64,000 bases of DNA from JAWWPG01 sp033850885. Lineage in GTDB: Bacteria; Actinomycetota; Actinomycetes; Propionibacteriales; Nocardioidaceae. Position 1 is the stretch's first letter. Each line of letters begins with the position of its first letter. Under the pieces are notes generated by a model. The model ran no database searches and was not told the DNA's origin. It saw nothing but the letters and a program-made list of their open reading frames with translations. Both the position numbers and the translations under genes were made by a program. Of this stretch, positions 41,106-49,833 are shown piece by piece. Where the stretch lies: assembly GCA_033850885.1 (NCBI GenBank), contig JAWWPG010000060.1, forward strand, positions 1 to 64,000, read 5' to 3'.

Positions 41106-41941
41106 TGGAACCCCTGACTGGGCCGTCAAAACGGATTCCAAGCGGGGTCTGAGCCGAGCAACCGTGGTGTGAGTGGCGCCCGCCCAGCATGTCGATGGCT
41201 GTATCCGGGGTCGCCTTTCATGACAGGCTATCCCCAAAGATAACAAAGCGGAAGACCCCGCCGAAAGGGGTGCTCCAGCCGACCCACGACAGCCCTCGTG
41301 ACCGCCAGCCCATGGCCTGACGAGTCAAGCAGGAAGACCCTGTCACGGCACGGGGCGATACATGACAGGGCTCCCCGAGAAACCCGGCGGCGGGTCTTAC
41401 ACCGGCCTCGAAACTTGCACCGTCGAGTACGGATACCCTTCCTGGCCACGGTCTCCCATATGCACTCGCCCTTCCGCGAGTTCACCCAACCTAAGCGCCG
41501 CTGACCCCGATCGGCAGGGCCGAACGTCCCGACCTGGACGGCCACAAACAACGGGAGAGACGTGACCCTCTGAAACTCCTCCCCGCTCCCCGACCACGCC
41601 GCTTGGCCCTGAACGACTAGCCGCAAACGAGTCGGCTGCAAGCGGCCAGGCACGGCCAGACCGGGTTATCCCGGAAGCAGCGCATGACGGAGGCGTACTG
41701 CTCGCGATATGGGAATAGCTACACGATCGCCCGAGACGACGAAAGCCCCGTCACCGTAGGTGGCCGGTGGCAGGGCTTCCTGGGAGACCGGGCCAGTCGG
41801 TTCTCCCGCGTGACGCCGACCTTCAGGCCGCTGAGGCCGACCGTCAGTCTCAGCGTCTCACGCCTCGCACCTCACGCGGGGTTTGTTGACTATTCCGTGT
41901 AGCTGCTGCAACTTGCGGACATCGACGGACGTGAGCCGGCC
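41106..41941. other. gene-free, hairpin-rich region
   Basis: No ORF is convincing. Stem pairs include CCCTGTCA/TGACAGGG near 41337-41370 and a composite hairpin near 41741-41783 (AAGCCC ... GGGCTT with CACCG/CGGTG inside). Such repeated GC hairpins with AAGCCC/GGGCTT ends are seen several times in the element. Confidence 0.4.
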
Positions 41942-42175
41942 CTAAAGAAGAAGCGCCCGCAGCCGGCGCAGACCATCGACAGTCACGCCCTGTGCGGTGA
42001 GCAGAGGCATCCCCAGCGCGTGGGCGACAGATTGAGCGTCGTGGCCCTCGAAGAATGTCAGCAGTATTGCGGCCCGGTTGGGCTCTGGAAGGCGGTCGAT
42101 TGCCTGCTGTAGCCGCAGTCGCTGAGTCTCCATCGCCTGCGCGAGATCGTCAGACCCGGGAGACTGGTGGATCAC
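41942..42175 (-). CDS. stand-alone sigma-70 region 4-like protein
   Basis: About 77 residues with AIDRLPEPNRAAILLTFFEGHDAQSVAHALGMPLLTAQGVTVDGLRRLRALL, which is the region 4 HTH of an ECF sigma factor (L-P-x-x-x-R-x-x-x-L-L-x-x-x-x-G, then A-x-x-L-G-x-x). Region 2 is missing. It may be a broken sigma gene, or a small regulator in its own right. Start is uncertain; GTG 42175 or upstream to 42292. Confidence 0.4.
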   Translation of the reverse strand: MIHQSPGSDDLAQAMETQRLRLQQAIDRLPEPNRAAILLTFFEGHDAQSVAHALGMPLLTAQGVTVDGLRRLRALLL

Positions 42176-42682
42176 GGCGCCGCCACCACCGCTTTGGATG
42201 GTGGCGGGCCTGGGCTGGAAGGCGTCACTCGGAGGGGTGAGAGTTGGCCTTGCCACGCGCGCTGACGTTACTCCTCGAGACTGGACCGCCACACGGCACT
42301 AAAGAGCCACCGTCCGGGGCACATCGAGGGGGTGTAGGCCTTCCGCCTGGGCTACCTGGCGGCTCGGCACTCTCCGCTGCGCACGGCTGGCGCCGGCAAG
42401 TCGACGACTCAGAATCGTACTGGGCGCACCGGGCAACGGGCCGCCGATGTGTTCGGCATGAACCGGGCGAGGCTGAGCGAGCCCTTTAGGGCGGACCGGC
42501 TGCCCTACCTCGTCCACCGGGACGGGGTCAGGCTGTACCGGAGGCAGCAGCCCGAAGTCGTCGCGCAGGCAGGCCACGCGATGCAGCGGAGGCAGAGCCC
42601 GCAGACGTCCAGGTCCGTCAGGATTCGTGCCGCCCGAGCGGGTGCACATCGGATGCACAGGAAGCCCTGCTGCTGGGAAGGT
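42176..42682. other. intergenic region
   Basis: No supported gene. Near 42641-42660 the minus strand reads GTGCATCCGATGTGCACCCG, a diverged relative of the GTGTACC repeats found near both att sites. Confidence 0.35.
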
Positions 42683-43270
42683 CTACGCCTCGCCATGGTT
42701 CATCAGGTTGATCTCGTCCTCGATCGCGATGGTTGAGAGGAGAGCCTCGACGTCGTCAACTTCCGGGTCGGTCAGCACGATCGTGCGAGCCGTCCGCAGG
42801 CAGCACGATGCGAGCAGGAGGAGTGACCTAGGACCGGACTGAGCGGCGGTCCTGCCCCAGCGTTCAACTTCCGCCAGGCGTCTCGGCTCATCGCGCAGCG
42901 CATACACGAGGCTGAAGCAGGCCTCGATCAGGTTCGGGTGGACGTCGCCCTCCCGGACCAGCTTCGCGTGCAGGTCCTCGATGAGGTGTGGAGTGTCACC
43001 GCCGAGCTTGGCGTAGGTCATCCCTAGCCGCTGCGAAAGGTGGCAGTAATAGGCGGCCATCATCTGCAATGAGCGCTCAGGAACGGCCAACGCCTCGACG
43101 TCCGACAAGATCCGCTGCAACGCGGGCTCGGCGAGCGCCTCGTCGGGGGTGGTTGTTTCGCTGTGCAGTCGGATCGTGAGGAAGGCACGGCAAAGCCGGC
43201 TGACGTCGGCCACCTCCTCGCGCCCTTGGCCGCTGGTCGGCATGCTGAAACGGTAGTCCGTTTTTGGCAT
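42683..43270 (-). CDS. hypothetical helical protein
   Basis: A 195-residue protein with no signal peptide or membrane segment, predicted to be mostly helical: SRLCRAFLTIRLHSETTTPDEALAEPALQRILSDVEALAVPERSLQMMAAYYCHLSQRLGMTYAKL and repeated Leu/Ala-rich helices to the end, resembling TPR-like or regulator C-terminal domains, but I cannot name a family. AAAGG before ATG 43270 supports the start; 43351 adds unlikely residues. It is divergent from the lipoprotein gene at 43406. Confidence 0.55.
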   Translation of the reverse strand: MPKTDYRFSMPTSGQGREEVADVSRLCRAFLTIRLHSETTTPDEALAEPALQRILSDVEALAVPERSLQMMAAYYCHLSQRLGMTYAKLGGDTPHLIEDLHAKLVREGDVHPNLIEACFSLVYALRDEPRRLAEVERWGRTAAQSGPRSLLLLASCCLRTARTIVLTDPEVDDVEALLSTIAIEDEINLMNHGEA

Positions 43271-43405
43271 CAGCCACGACCTTTGGGGGAGCCTCGCGGC
43301 GCTGTCTGTGGTTAGCGTGCTCGTGGTCGGGTACGCGGCACGGATAGGCACCCCTGCCCCCCGTTCTGGGTGACCTAGGCCGACCCCATCGGTATCGTCC
43401 TGTCC

Positions 43406-44050
43406 ATGCGTCGATGGGTTGGAGCAACCTTGGTGGTCTGCTGCGCCGCAGCGGCCGCATGCAGTGGCCCGTCCGACCTCAAAGCGGGAACGCCTCCCTC
43501 AACGGTGTTCGTCACGATCAGTCCTGTTCAGGCTCCTCCGCTTGGGGCCCAACCGGTCGTCTACAGCATCCCGCAGCAAATCGTCCGTCCGCTCCATCTG
43601 CCCCGGGTGCAAGCAGGACGGCGGTGCCCGACCGTGCCCGAAAGGATGGTCACCGTTCGCAATGGCACGGGCGGCGGGTTCGGTGGGTTCTCCCTGGGGA
43701 CAGTCGGACCGGTTCATGCGATCGTCGGTGGACCGGGTGGGGTCGGTGTGGCATACAGGTCCGGTCGTTGGTATTCCGTGAAGACGCTGTGGTACGCCCG
43801 TCGCAGCTACCAGGGGCCGGTGCTGATCCGCGGAGCACGACTCGACGGGCCCGGTTCGGTCGTTTTCGGTGAGGGGCACACTCTCGGATTTCTCGCTGAC
43901 ACCGGGAGCCCGGGTCACGTCGTCGGGGTCCTGCGGTCGTGGCCCGGTGCCACGTGGGTGCGAGCACCGGGCTGCTATGGCTTCCAAGTCGACGGCACCA
44001 GTTTCAGCTATACGCTCGTGCTGGCGATCCGGGCACCCCTGTCAAACTGA
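43406..44050 (+). CDS. putative lipoprotein
   Basis: A 214-residue exported protein with a lipoprotein-type signal (MRRWVGATLVVCCAAAAACSG; modified Cys19 likely). After a Pro/Ser-rich stretch the mature domain is rich in beta-strand patterns with many Gly and Val (RNGTGGGFGGFSLGTVGPVHAIVGGPGGVGVAYRSGRWYSVKTLWYARRSYQGPVLIRGARLDG). Two Cys (RRCPTV and PGCYGF) could bridge. No family recognised. Divergent from the helical protein gene. Confidence 0.65.
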   Translation: MRRWVGATLVVCCAAAAACSGPSDLKAGTPPSTVFVTISPVQAPPLGAQPVVYSIPQQIVRPLHLPRVQAGRRCPTVPERMVTVRNGTGGGFGGFSLGTVGPVHAIVGGPGGVGVAYRSGRWYSVKTLWYARRSYQGPVLIRGARLDGPGSVVFGEGHTLGFLADTGSPGHVVGVLRSWPGATWVRAPGCYGFQVDGTSFSYTLVLAIRAPLSN

Positions 44051-44237
44051 CCCACTACCCCTCCGCAGTCGTGACGCTTGACCAGAAATGTCCCGCAGAC
44101 CCGTCGATCACACTCCGACCCCGTCCACAGCCGACCCGAGCACGCTTCGTAGCGGGCGGTTGCCACGTGCTCCCAGCGGCCCCTAACGTACGAGGTCAGC
44201 GGAGCCGTTGGGGCGTCGCGTCGCAGCAGGAGGATGT

Positions 44238-44789
44238 ATGAAGCGCAAGTTCGTCGCGGCCGGAGCGGCCGTTGTTCTCGTCACCGGCGGAGGGGCCTGG
44301 CTCGGCCTCGGGTCGGCAACCGCCACCACCGCGAAGCCCAGCATCCACGGTTGGCCGACCAGCGTCGGTTCGGCATCGGCGGCGAAGACCATCGCCGCCG
44401 TCAAGGCCGCCGCTGCTCAGGATGGTTCGCAGGTGCTGATCCTGCGCGCACACCAGTTCGCGCATGCCAACATTGACGTCAACGGTGACGGGTTCGGCCC
44501 TGGCGACTACTTCATGTTCGAGGAGAACCTGCGGTACCAGGGCAGCTCTGACATCGTCGGCCAGGACTCGGTCAAGTGCACCGTTGCCCCGACCACCTTC
44601 ATCTGCGACGGCACCATAGACCTGTTCGGCCAGGGCAAGATCGCCGTCTACTCCGCCCTCTTCGGACCGAAAGACAGCAGCATCGCCGTCACCGGCGGCA
44701 CCGACTCCTTCAAGCGCGTCAGCGGCCAGCTCCAAACCGCTAACCTCCGCCACGGTGACAGCCTGCTCGCCTTCCAGCTCACCCGGTAA
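44238..44789 (+). CDS. secreted allene-oxide-cyclase-barrel-like protein
   Basis: A 183-residue exported protein with signal MKRKFVAAGAAVVLVTGGGAWLGLGSATA. The mature part has the AOC/dirigent-like barrel pattern: GDYFMFEENLRYQGSSDIVGQDSVKCTVAPTTFICDGTIDLFGQGKIAVYSALFGPKDSSIAVTGGTDSFKRVSGQLQ. In bacteria such proteins are of unknown function. GGAGG 5 bases before ATG 44238. Two Cys could form a disulfide. Confidence 0.7.
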   Translation: MKRKFVAAGAAVVLVTGGGAWLGLGSATATTAKPSIHGWPTSVGSASAAKTIAAVKAAAAQDGSQVLILRAHQFAHANIDVNGDGFGPGDYFMFEENLRYQGSSDIVGQDSVKCTVAPTTFICDGTIDLFGQGKIAVYSALFGPKDSSIAVTGGTDSFKRVSGQLQTANLRHGDSLLAFQLTR

Positions 44790-44884
44790 CCAGCAGTACG
44801 TGAGACAGCGAAGGCCCCCCGGGCCCTTCGAGCTGGGGTGCCTTTGCTTACCGCCTATGCCGACGAGGAACTTGCCGTGCGCTC

Positions 44885-45373
44885 CTATCTCGCCCTGAGC
44901 ACGGCCAGCTCTCGCAACGTACCTCTGCCGTCGGGGCGCAATTCCCGGGACTCTGTCACCCATGGCTCCGCCCGGACCGCGGCGACAGCTCTGGCTGTCC
45001 CACGGCTGTACTCGACGGCCCGCCTAGCGTTCCGGAGGGTCAACCCGTCCGGGGCCGCGCTCAGCGCCAGAGCCAGGAAATCCTCCGGCGGTACCCCCGA
45101 ACGAGCCCTCGAGAGCAACTGAGCCAGCACGACCAACCGAAGGACACCGAGGATCTCGCGGTGCCCGTCGGCGTTGACGGTCGCGACCAGGGCATAAACC
45201 GGGACCACCCGGCCGCGTTCGGGGACCTTCATCACGAGCGCGTCGGCAGCTACGAACGTGAACGGCCCGGCCTCGACCAATGATCTGGTGCGGAACTGCT
45301 CGAGGCGGGCGTCGAGCTCCCTGGCCATGTCCTCGAGCAGACGGGCAGGGTCGATACTGGGGTGGACGGTCAT
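44885..45373 (-). pseudogene. internally deleted IS256-family transposase
   Basis: The ORF starts MTVHPSIDPARLLE, the usual start of actinobacterial IS256 transposases, and then jumps to MARELDARLEQFRTRSLVEAGPFTFVAADALVMKVPERGRVVPVYALVATVNADGHREILG, which normally lies more than 100 residues further on and carries the first catalytic Asp (ADAL). From about residue 78 the sequence no longer matches. It cannot be active. GAGGAAGGAC before ATG 45373 is likely the original ribosome site. Marks a past insertion in the element backbone. Confidence 0.7.
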
Positions 45374-45652
45374 TGCGGTGTCCTTCCTCGAGTCGGATTA
45401 CGCAGATCACTCGAGGCATCATTCCTGATCTCTGAGCCTCCGCGATAACGCCGATGAACCCCTAATCGGCCTTCAATTGCCGGACATCGCTGATCATTAC
45501 TGGCTGCTCAACTTTCTGCGCGGACGGCTCATCAAAACGCCCTTCCAACCTTCCAAACAGTCGGCACGCATGCTACGAATGACGTAGATGGGTCGCCCCT
45601 TTGGGGCGGCCCACGATCCGTTTCCGGGGCTGATTGTTGGTTGAGGTTGGAA
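45374..45652. other. upstream region of the relaxase; candidate oriT
   Basis: No gene. It has a GGTCGCCCC/GGGGCGGCC hairpin (about 45592-45614) and imperfectly complementary tracts TTCCAACCTTCCAAACA (about 45543-45560) and TGTTGGTTGAGGTTGGAA (about 45634-45652). oriT sites often lie just upstream of MobF relaxase genes and contain inverted repeats, so this is the first place to look. Confidence 0.35.
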
Positions 45653-45859
45653 ATGCATGGTGGTGTAAAGGTCTATCGCGGAGCGGCTTCCGCGGCACGG
45701 GCCTATGTGGAGTCCGACCGCTGCCGAATCGATGACTACTACCTGGCCGAGGGCACCGGTTTCGCGGAACGGTTCTCCGCGACCCGGTCGGCGTCGAGCG
45801 GCTGGGTGCGCTGGACGGGGATGGGTACGAGCTATGGGTCTCCGGTCACGACCCGATGA
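45653..45859 (+). pseudogene. N-terminal fragment of the MobF relaxase (frame-shifted)
   Basis: This frame encodes MHGGVKVYRGAASAARAYVESDRCRIDDYYLAEGTGFAERFSA, the start of an actinobacterial TraA/MobF relaxase, with the catalytic Tyr pair in DDYYLAEGTG. After FAERFSA it diverges and stops at 45859. The continuation (DPVGVERLGALDGDGYELWVSG) is found in the neighbouring frame from 45781, so a single base seems to be missing in the C-run at 45783-45785. Confidence 0.75.
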
Positions 45860-48800
45860 CCGGTGAGGCACGAGGCCGGCTCCGTCGGGATGGCAACGCG
45901 GTCCGGTTCGTGGAGATCACCGTCAACGGCCCCAAAACCTGGTCCCTTGCCGCTGCGCTGGATCCGGAGGTGGCGGAGGCGTACGACGCGGCGCAGGACC
46001 GGGCGGCCGGGCAGGTGATCGGCTGGGTCGGCGAGCACGCCACTACCCGGGTCGGGCCGCGGGGCCGGCAAGTACAGATCCTGGTGGAGCGAGTCGAGGC
46101 CGTCACCGTCCGCCATTACACCTCCCGGGCCGGCGACCCGCACCGCCATCTGCATCTCCAGGTCAACGCCCGGGTGTTCGCCGACGGGAAGTGGCGGGGG
46201 CTGCACACCGTCGGGTTCCGCGACTCCATCGAGGCACTCAACGCGATCGGGCACGCCGCCGTGATGTGCGATCCCGGCTTCCGGGCCGCGCTCGCATCTG
46301 CCGGGTTCACCCTGGACCCGGCCACCTGCGAAGTGGCTGAACTACTTCCGTATGCGGGCCGGTTCAGTGAGCGGGTGGCGCAGATCGGCCGCAACATCGA
46401 CCGGTACGAAGCCGAGTGGCGGGCCGCCAATCCTGGCCAGGAACCGGGGCCGGCGATGCGGCGGTCGTGGGACCGGCGGGCCTGGAAGGACGCCCGCCCT
46501 GACAAGATCGTCCCGACCGACGGCGCCGCGATGGTCGCGGCTTGGCGGCAGCAGCTGCACGACCTGGGCTACCGCGACCCCACACAACCCGGCTTGCCCA
46601 TCGTCGTCGGCGCCTCGAGTGTGGGCTCCCTCGACCGCGACAAGGCTGTCGAGACCGTCGTCTGCCGGTTGGGTGCGCGGCGGTCGGCGTGGAACGCCGC
46701 CGACATCCGGGGTGAGGTCGAGAAGTGGGTCGCGGCCACCGGCCTCGTAGCAGACGCCGCTGTCCGGAACGATCTGGCCGAGGACCTCACAGCCCGTGTC
46801 ATCGAAGCGTGTGTCCCGCTGCTGGACCGGTCGGACGTGCCGGAGCACATCCGGTCCCTCACCTCGGCGCATGTGATCGCCGTCGAGGCCGACATCGTCG
46901 GCCGGCTCGCGGCCCGGGCCGAAGCATCGGCGCAGGCCGCGGTCCTGCCCGCGGTTGAGGGTCTGGACGACGCCCAGCACACGGCGGTCGCTGTCCTCGT
47001 CGGCGAAGCCCGGCTGATGGTCGTCGAAGGGGCCGCGGGGGCGGGCAAGACCACCACGCTGGCCGCAGCAAAGGCCGCGGTGGAGGCGCGAGGCCACCGG
47101 ATGCTGGTGGTGACCCCGACGTTGAAGGCGGCCCAGGTCGCCGCCCGCGAGGTCGGCAAGGCGGGGTCGGTGGCGTGGCTGGTCCATGCGCACGGGTTCC
47201 GGTGGGATGACGATGGCCGCTGGACCCGGCAGGCCGCCACCCCCGCCCCCGAAGCCGTCCTTGCTTCGGGTGACCTGCTGCTGGTTGATGAGACTGGCAT
47301 GCTCGACCAGGACACCGCCAGGGCGCTGCTCGCCGTCGCCGACGAGATGGGCGCCCGGGTCGCGCTGGTGGGTGACCGGCACCAGCTCCCGGCCGTCGGC
47401 CGCGGCGGAGTCCTCGACCTCGCCGCCACCTGGATCACATCACAGGCGCACGCCGACCTCGACGTCGTGCACCGGTTCGCCGATCCGGAGTACGCCACGA
47501 TCAGCCTGGCACTGCGCACCGGCTCGAACACCTACTCCATCCCCGGTGAGGATCACGGTGAGGGGAATGGTGAGGGGAATGGGGAGGGGAATCGTGGTGA
47601 GGATCGTGGTGAGGGGAATGGTGAGCGAGTTGGTGAGGTGTGGGATGCGCTGTGGCGACGTGGTCAGGTCCGCATCTACCCGAGTGAGGCGGAAAGCACC
47701 CAGGCGCTGGCCGAGGTCGCCGCCGACGCCGTCCTCACCGGCCACCGGGACACCGCCGGGACCTTGATGATGGCCGACACCCGTGAGCAGGTCGCCGGGT
47801 TGAACGGGGCGGTCCGGGACCGCCTCGTCGCCGCCGGTCACGTCGACGACAGCCACGCGACGGTCACCGGGGCGGGTGAGAGGGTCGGGGTGGGTGACCG
47901 GGTCGCGACCCGGCGCAACGACCGAAACCTGGGGGTGACCAACCGTGCCCTCTGGACCGTGACCGCCGTCGGCGCTGACGGCGCCCTGACGCTTCGTGGC
48001 CGCAAGCCCACCGATGTCCACACCGTCCCGGCCGCGTATGCACGTGAGCATGTCGAGCTGGCGTATGCCACCACCGTCTACGGCGCCCAGGGCGAGACCA
48101 CTGGCACCGGCCACCTGGTCCTCGGCGAGCACACCAGCGCCGCCTCGGCGTACGTGGCGATGACCCGCGGCCGCCACGACAACGTCGTCCACATCGTCGC
48201 CGCCGACCTCGACGACGCCCAGCGGCAGTGGGACGACGTGTTCAGCCGGGACCGGGCCGATCTCGGACCCGCCGTCGCCGCCCAACGCGCAGGCCAGGAC
48301 ATCGACCGGTACGGCACACAGCCGCCCATGCGTGCACTCGACGAGGTGCTCGCCGAGCTGCGGGCCGCCTGGACCCGGCAGGCCGACCTCACTGACCACC
48401 ACCAGCGTCTGGTCGGCGAGCGGGACTCTCTGAAGCGCGTGGCTGCGATCCGGGGCCGCTACGCCCCGGACCAGAAACGGCTCCACGGTGAAGAGTCGTC
48501 CGCCAAACAACACTGGCTGGAGGCACGCGACCGGGTCGCCGAACTCGACACCAGGCTGACGTCGGAGACGGCCGACCTGCAGTCCCGGGTCTGGGCGGCC
48601 TGGCACACGGATCTGTCCAAGGCACAGCAGGCAGCCGGTGTCGTTGACCATGGTGTGGGCCGGTTCGGTCAGCACCGTCGCCTGGTCCACGCCGCCACCG
48701 ACGAGCTGACGGAATTCGCGCAGCGGTGGCGCCCGGTCCACCCCGACCTGCCAACCGACCCCGCCGAGCTCGCCCGGCAGGTCAAGTGGCTGCACAGACA

Positions 48801-49284
48801 CCGAATCGTAGAGCAGATCAATGGCTACGCCGCCCGCCACGTGGCGCAGGCCCACCCCGACGCCGACGCTGCCCGACAGGCCGAACACGCCGCCCGGGCG
48901 GCATACGAGTCTGCCCAGAACGCCCGCACCCGACTCGACACCACGATGCACGCCGAGCTACGTCCCTACGGCAGCGCCGCCAACATCACCGAACCCGGCC
49001 AGCGGCTCACCAGCCTGACGCACCAGCTGGGCGTCGTCGAACACGATTTGCACACCACCACGGCAATAGTTCACCGCATACGCGACGAGCCGGCCATCCG
49101 TACCCTCCCCGCAGGTGATCTCGACACCGAACACGGCCAGTGGGCCGCCGACCGTGCCGACCAACGGCAGGCCGCCGCCCGCGACGCCCAGGAGCGCTGG
49201 CTGCGCCAACAACAGACCCACCGGATCCGGCCGACCCAGCCGAGCCACCCCGCCCTCGACCACGGAGCGGGCATCGGGCGATGA
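45856..49284 (+). CDS. MobF-family relaxase/helicase (TraA-like), N-terminus out of frame
   Basis: An 1142-residue ORF. It would nick and unwind the element's DNA for conjugal transfer. It has the relaxase metal triad HRHLH (His96, His98, His100 of this ORF), a RecD-like helicase with Walker A GAAGAGKTT (about 391-399), Walker B LLLVDETGM (about 475) and GDRHQLPAVGRGG, and a C-terminal UvrD-like ATTVYGAQGETTGTGHLVLG...AMTRGRHDN. The catalytic Tyr segment lies upstream in another frame (45653-45859). Residues about 564-594 are a Gly-Glu-Asn repeat. The last 250 residues are helical. Either the gene is dead or the base is a sequencing error. Confidence 0.85.
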   Translation: MTGEARGRLRRDGNAVRFVEITVNGPKTWSLAAALDPEVAEAYDAAQDRAAGQVIGWVGEHATTRVGPRGRQVQILVERVEAVTVRHYTSRAGDPHRHLHLQVNARVFADGKWRGLHTVGFRDSIEALNAIGHAAVMCDPGFRAALASAGFTLDPATCEVAELLPYAGRFSERVAQIGRNIDRYEAEWRAANPGQEPGPAMRRSWDRRAWKDARPDKIVPTDGAAMVAAWRQQLHDLGYRDPTQPGLPIVVGASSVGSLDRDKAVETVVCRLGARRSAWNAADIRGEVEKWVAATGLVADAAVRNDLAEDLTARVIEACVPLLDRSDVPEHIRSLTSAHVIAVEADIVGRLAARAEASAQAAVLPAVEGLDDAQHTAVAVLVGEARLMVVEGAAGAGKTTTLAAAKAAVEARGHRMLVVTPTLKAAQVAAREVGKAGSVAWLVHAHGFRWDDDGRWTRQAATPAPEAVLASGDLLLVDETGMLDQDTARALLAVADEMGARVALVGDRHQLPAVGRGGVLDLAATWITSQAHADLDVVHRFADPEYATISLALRTGSNTYSIPGEDHGEGNGEGNGEGNRGEDRGEGNGERVGEVWDALWRRGQVRIYPSEAESTQALAEVAADAVLTGHRDTAGTLMMADTREQVAGLNGAVRDRLVAAGHVDDSHATVTGAGERVGVGDRVATRRNDRNLGVTNRALWTVTAVGADGALTLRGRKPTDVHTVPAAYAREHVELAYATTVYGAQGETTGTGHLVLGEHTSAASAYVAMTRGRHDNVVHIVAADLDDAQRQWDDVFSRDRADLGPAVAAQRAGQDIDRYGTQPPMRALDEVLAELRAAWTRQADLTDHHQRLVGERDSLKRVAAIRGRYAPDQKRLHGEESSAKQHWLEARDRVAELDTRLTSETADLQSRVWAAWHTDLSKAQQAAGVVDHGVGRFGQHRRLVHAATDELTEFAQRWRPVHPDLPTDPAELARQVKWLHRHRIVEQINGYAARHVAQAHPDADAARQAEHAARAAYESAQNARTRLDTTMHAELRPYGSAANITEPGQRLTSLTHQLGVVEHDLHTTTAIVHRIRDEPAIRTLPAGDLDTEHGQWAADRADQRQAAARDAQERWLRQQQTHRIRPTQPSHPALDHGAGIGR
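47545..47638 (+). repeat. low-complexity repeat inside the relaxase gene
   Basis: GGTGAGGGGAAT-type units repeat here, encoding a GEGNGEGNGEGN-like linker between helicase motifs. Such repeats change length by slippage. Confidence 0.8.
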
Positions 49285-49530
49285 CCCGGGTAGAACCTGG
49301 CGCCCAACATCCCCCCGCACGGCCATGCACATAAACATACCGAGCGACAATCGAAATCTGTTGGGCATGAAGGACGAATGGTGGACCGCTCGGGGGTATT
49401 CCCACCAGCGACCAAGCAGACCAAGCAGAGCCCGACGTCGGTCGAGACTGCGAGGAACCTGCGCCGCGATGTCCATTCGCGCCCCCAAAGTGCGTCTTGA
49501 AGTTACAGCACTACCAACAAGGAGAAGCAC
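49285..49530. other. region upstream of the excisionase-like gene
   Basis: No gene. Contains short direct repeats (GACCAAGCA, twice, near 49409-49427) and the probable promoter for the xis/int genes. No clear promoter boxes seen. Confidence 0.35.
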
Positions 49531-49764
49531 ATGACCACAACCCGCCAGGCCGAACAACCAGACGGCACCTACCCAAACGACGAACTGCTCACCATGAAGG
49601 AGGTCGCCGCCGTCGTACGCGTCCCCCTCGCCACCCTGCGCTACTGGCGCCACCTCGGCACCGGACCCCGCGGCTTCCGGATCGGCCGCAGTGTCCGCTA
49701 CTGGCGAACCGAAGTCCATGCCTGGCTCCACCAAGAGAGCAACCGCCCACAGATACCACGCTGA
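49531..49764 (+). CDS. excisionase-like HTH protein (AlpA/MerR type)
   Basis: A 77-residue protein with one winged HTH: LLTMKEVAAVVRVPLATLRYWRHLGTGPRGFRIGRSVRYWRTEVHAWLHQ. This is the HTH_17 pattern of recombination directionality factors in integrative elements. AAGGAG precedes ATG 49531. It lies 69 bases before the integrase gene. It probably bends DNA at att to favour excision and may repress the element promoter. Confidence 0.83.
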   Translation: MTTTRQAEQPDGTYPNDELLTMKEVAAVVRVPLATLRYWRHLGTGPRGFRIGRSVRYWRTEVHAWLHQESNRPQIPR

Positions 49765-49833
49765 CACTCGCCCGGAGGGACCGACGCGATAGGAAGAGGA
49801 TGGACGACGAGGCAACGAGGGAGGACACGGGTC

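Noticed and set aside
46342..47382. Minus-strand 346-residue frame within the relaxase gene
   Set aside because: Antisense to the HRHLH and Walker A regions; no recognisable domain.
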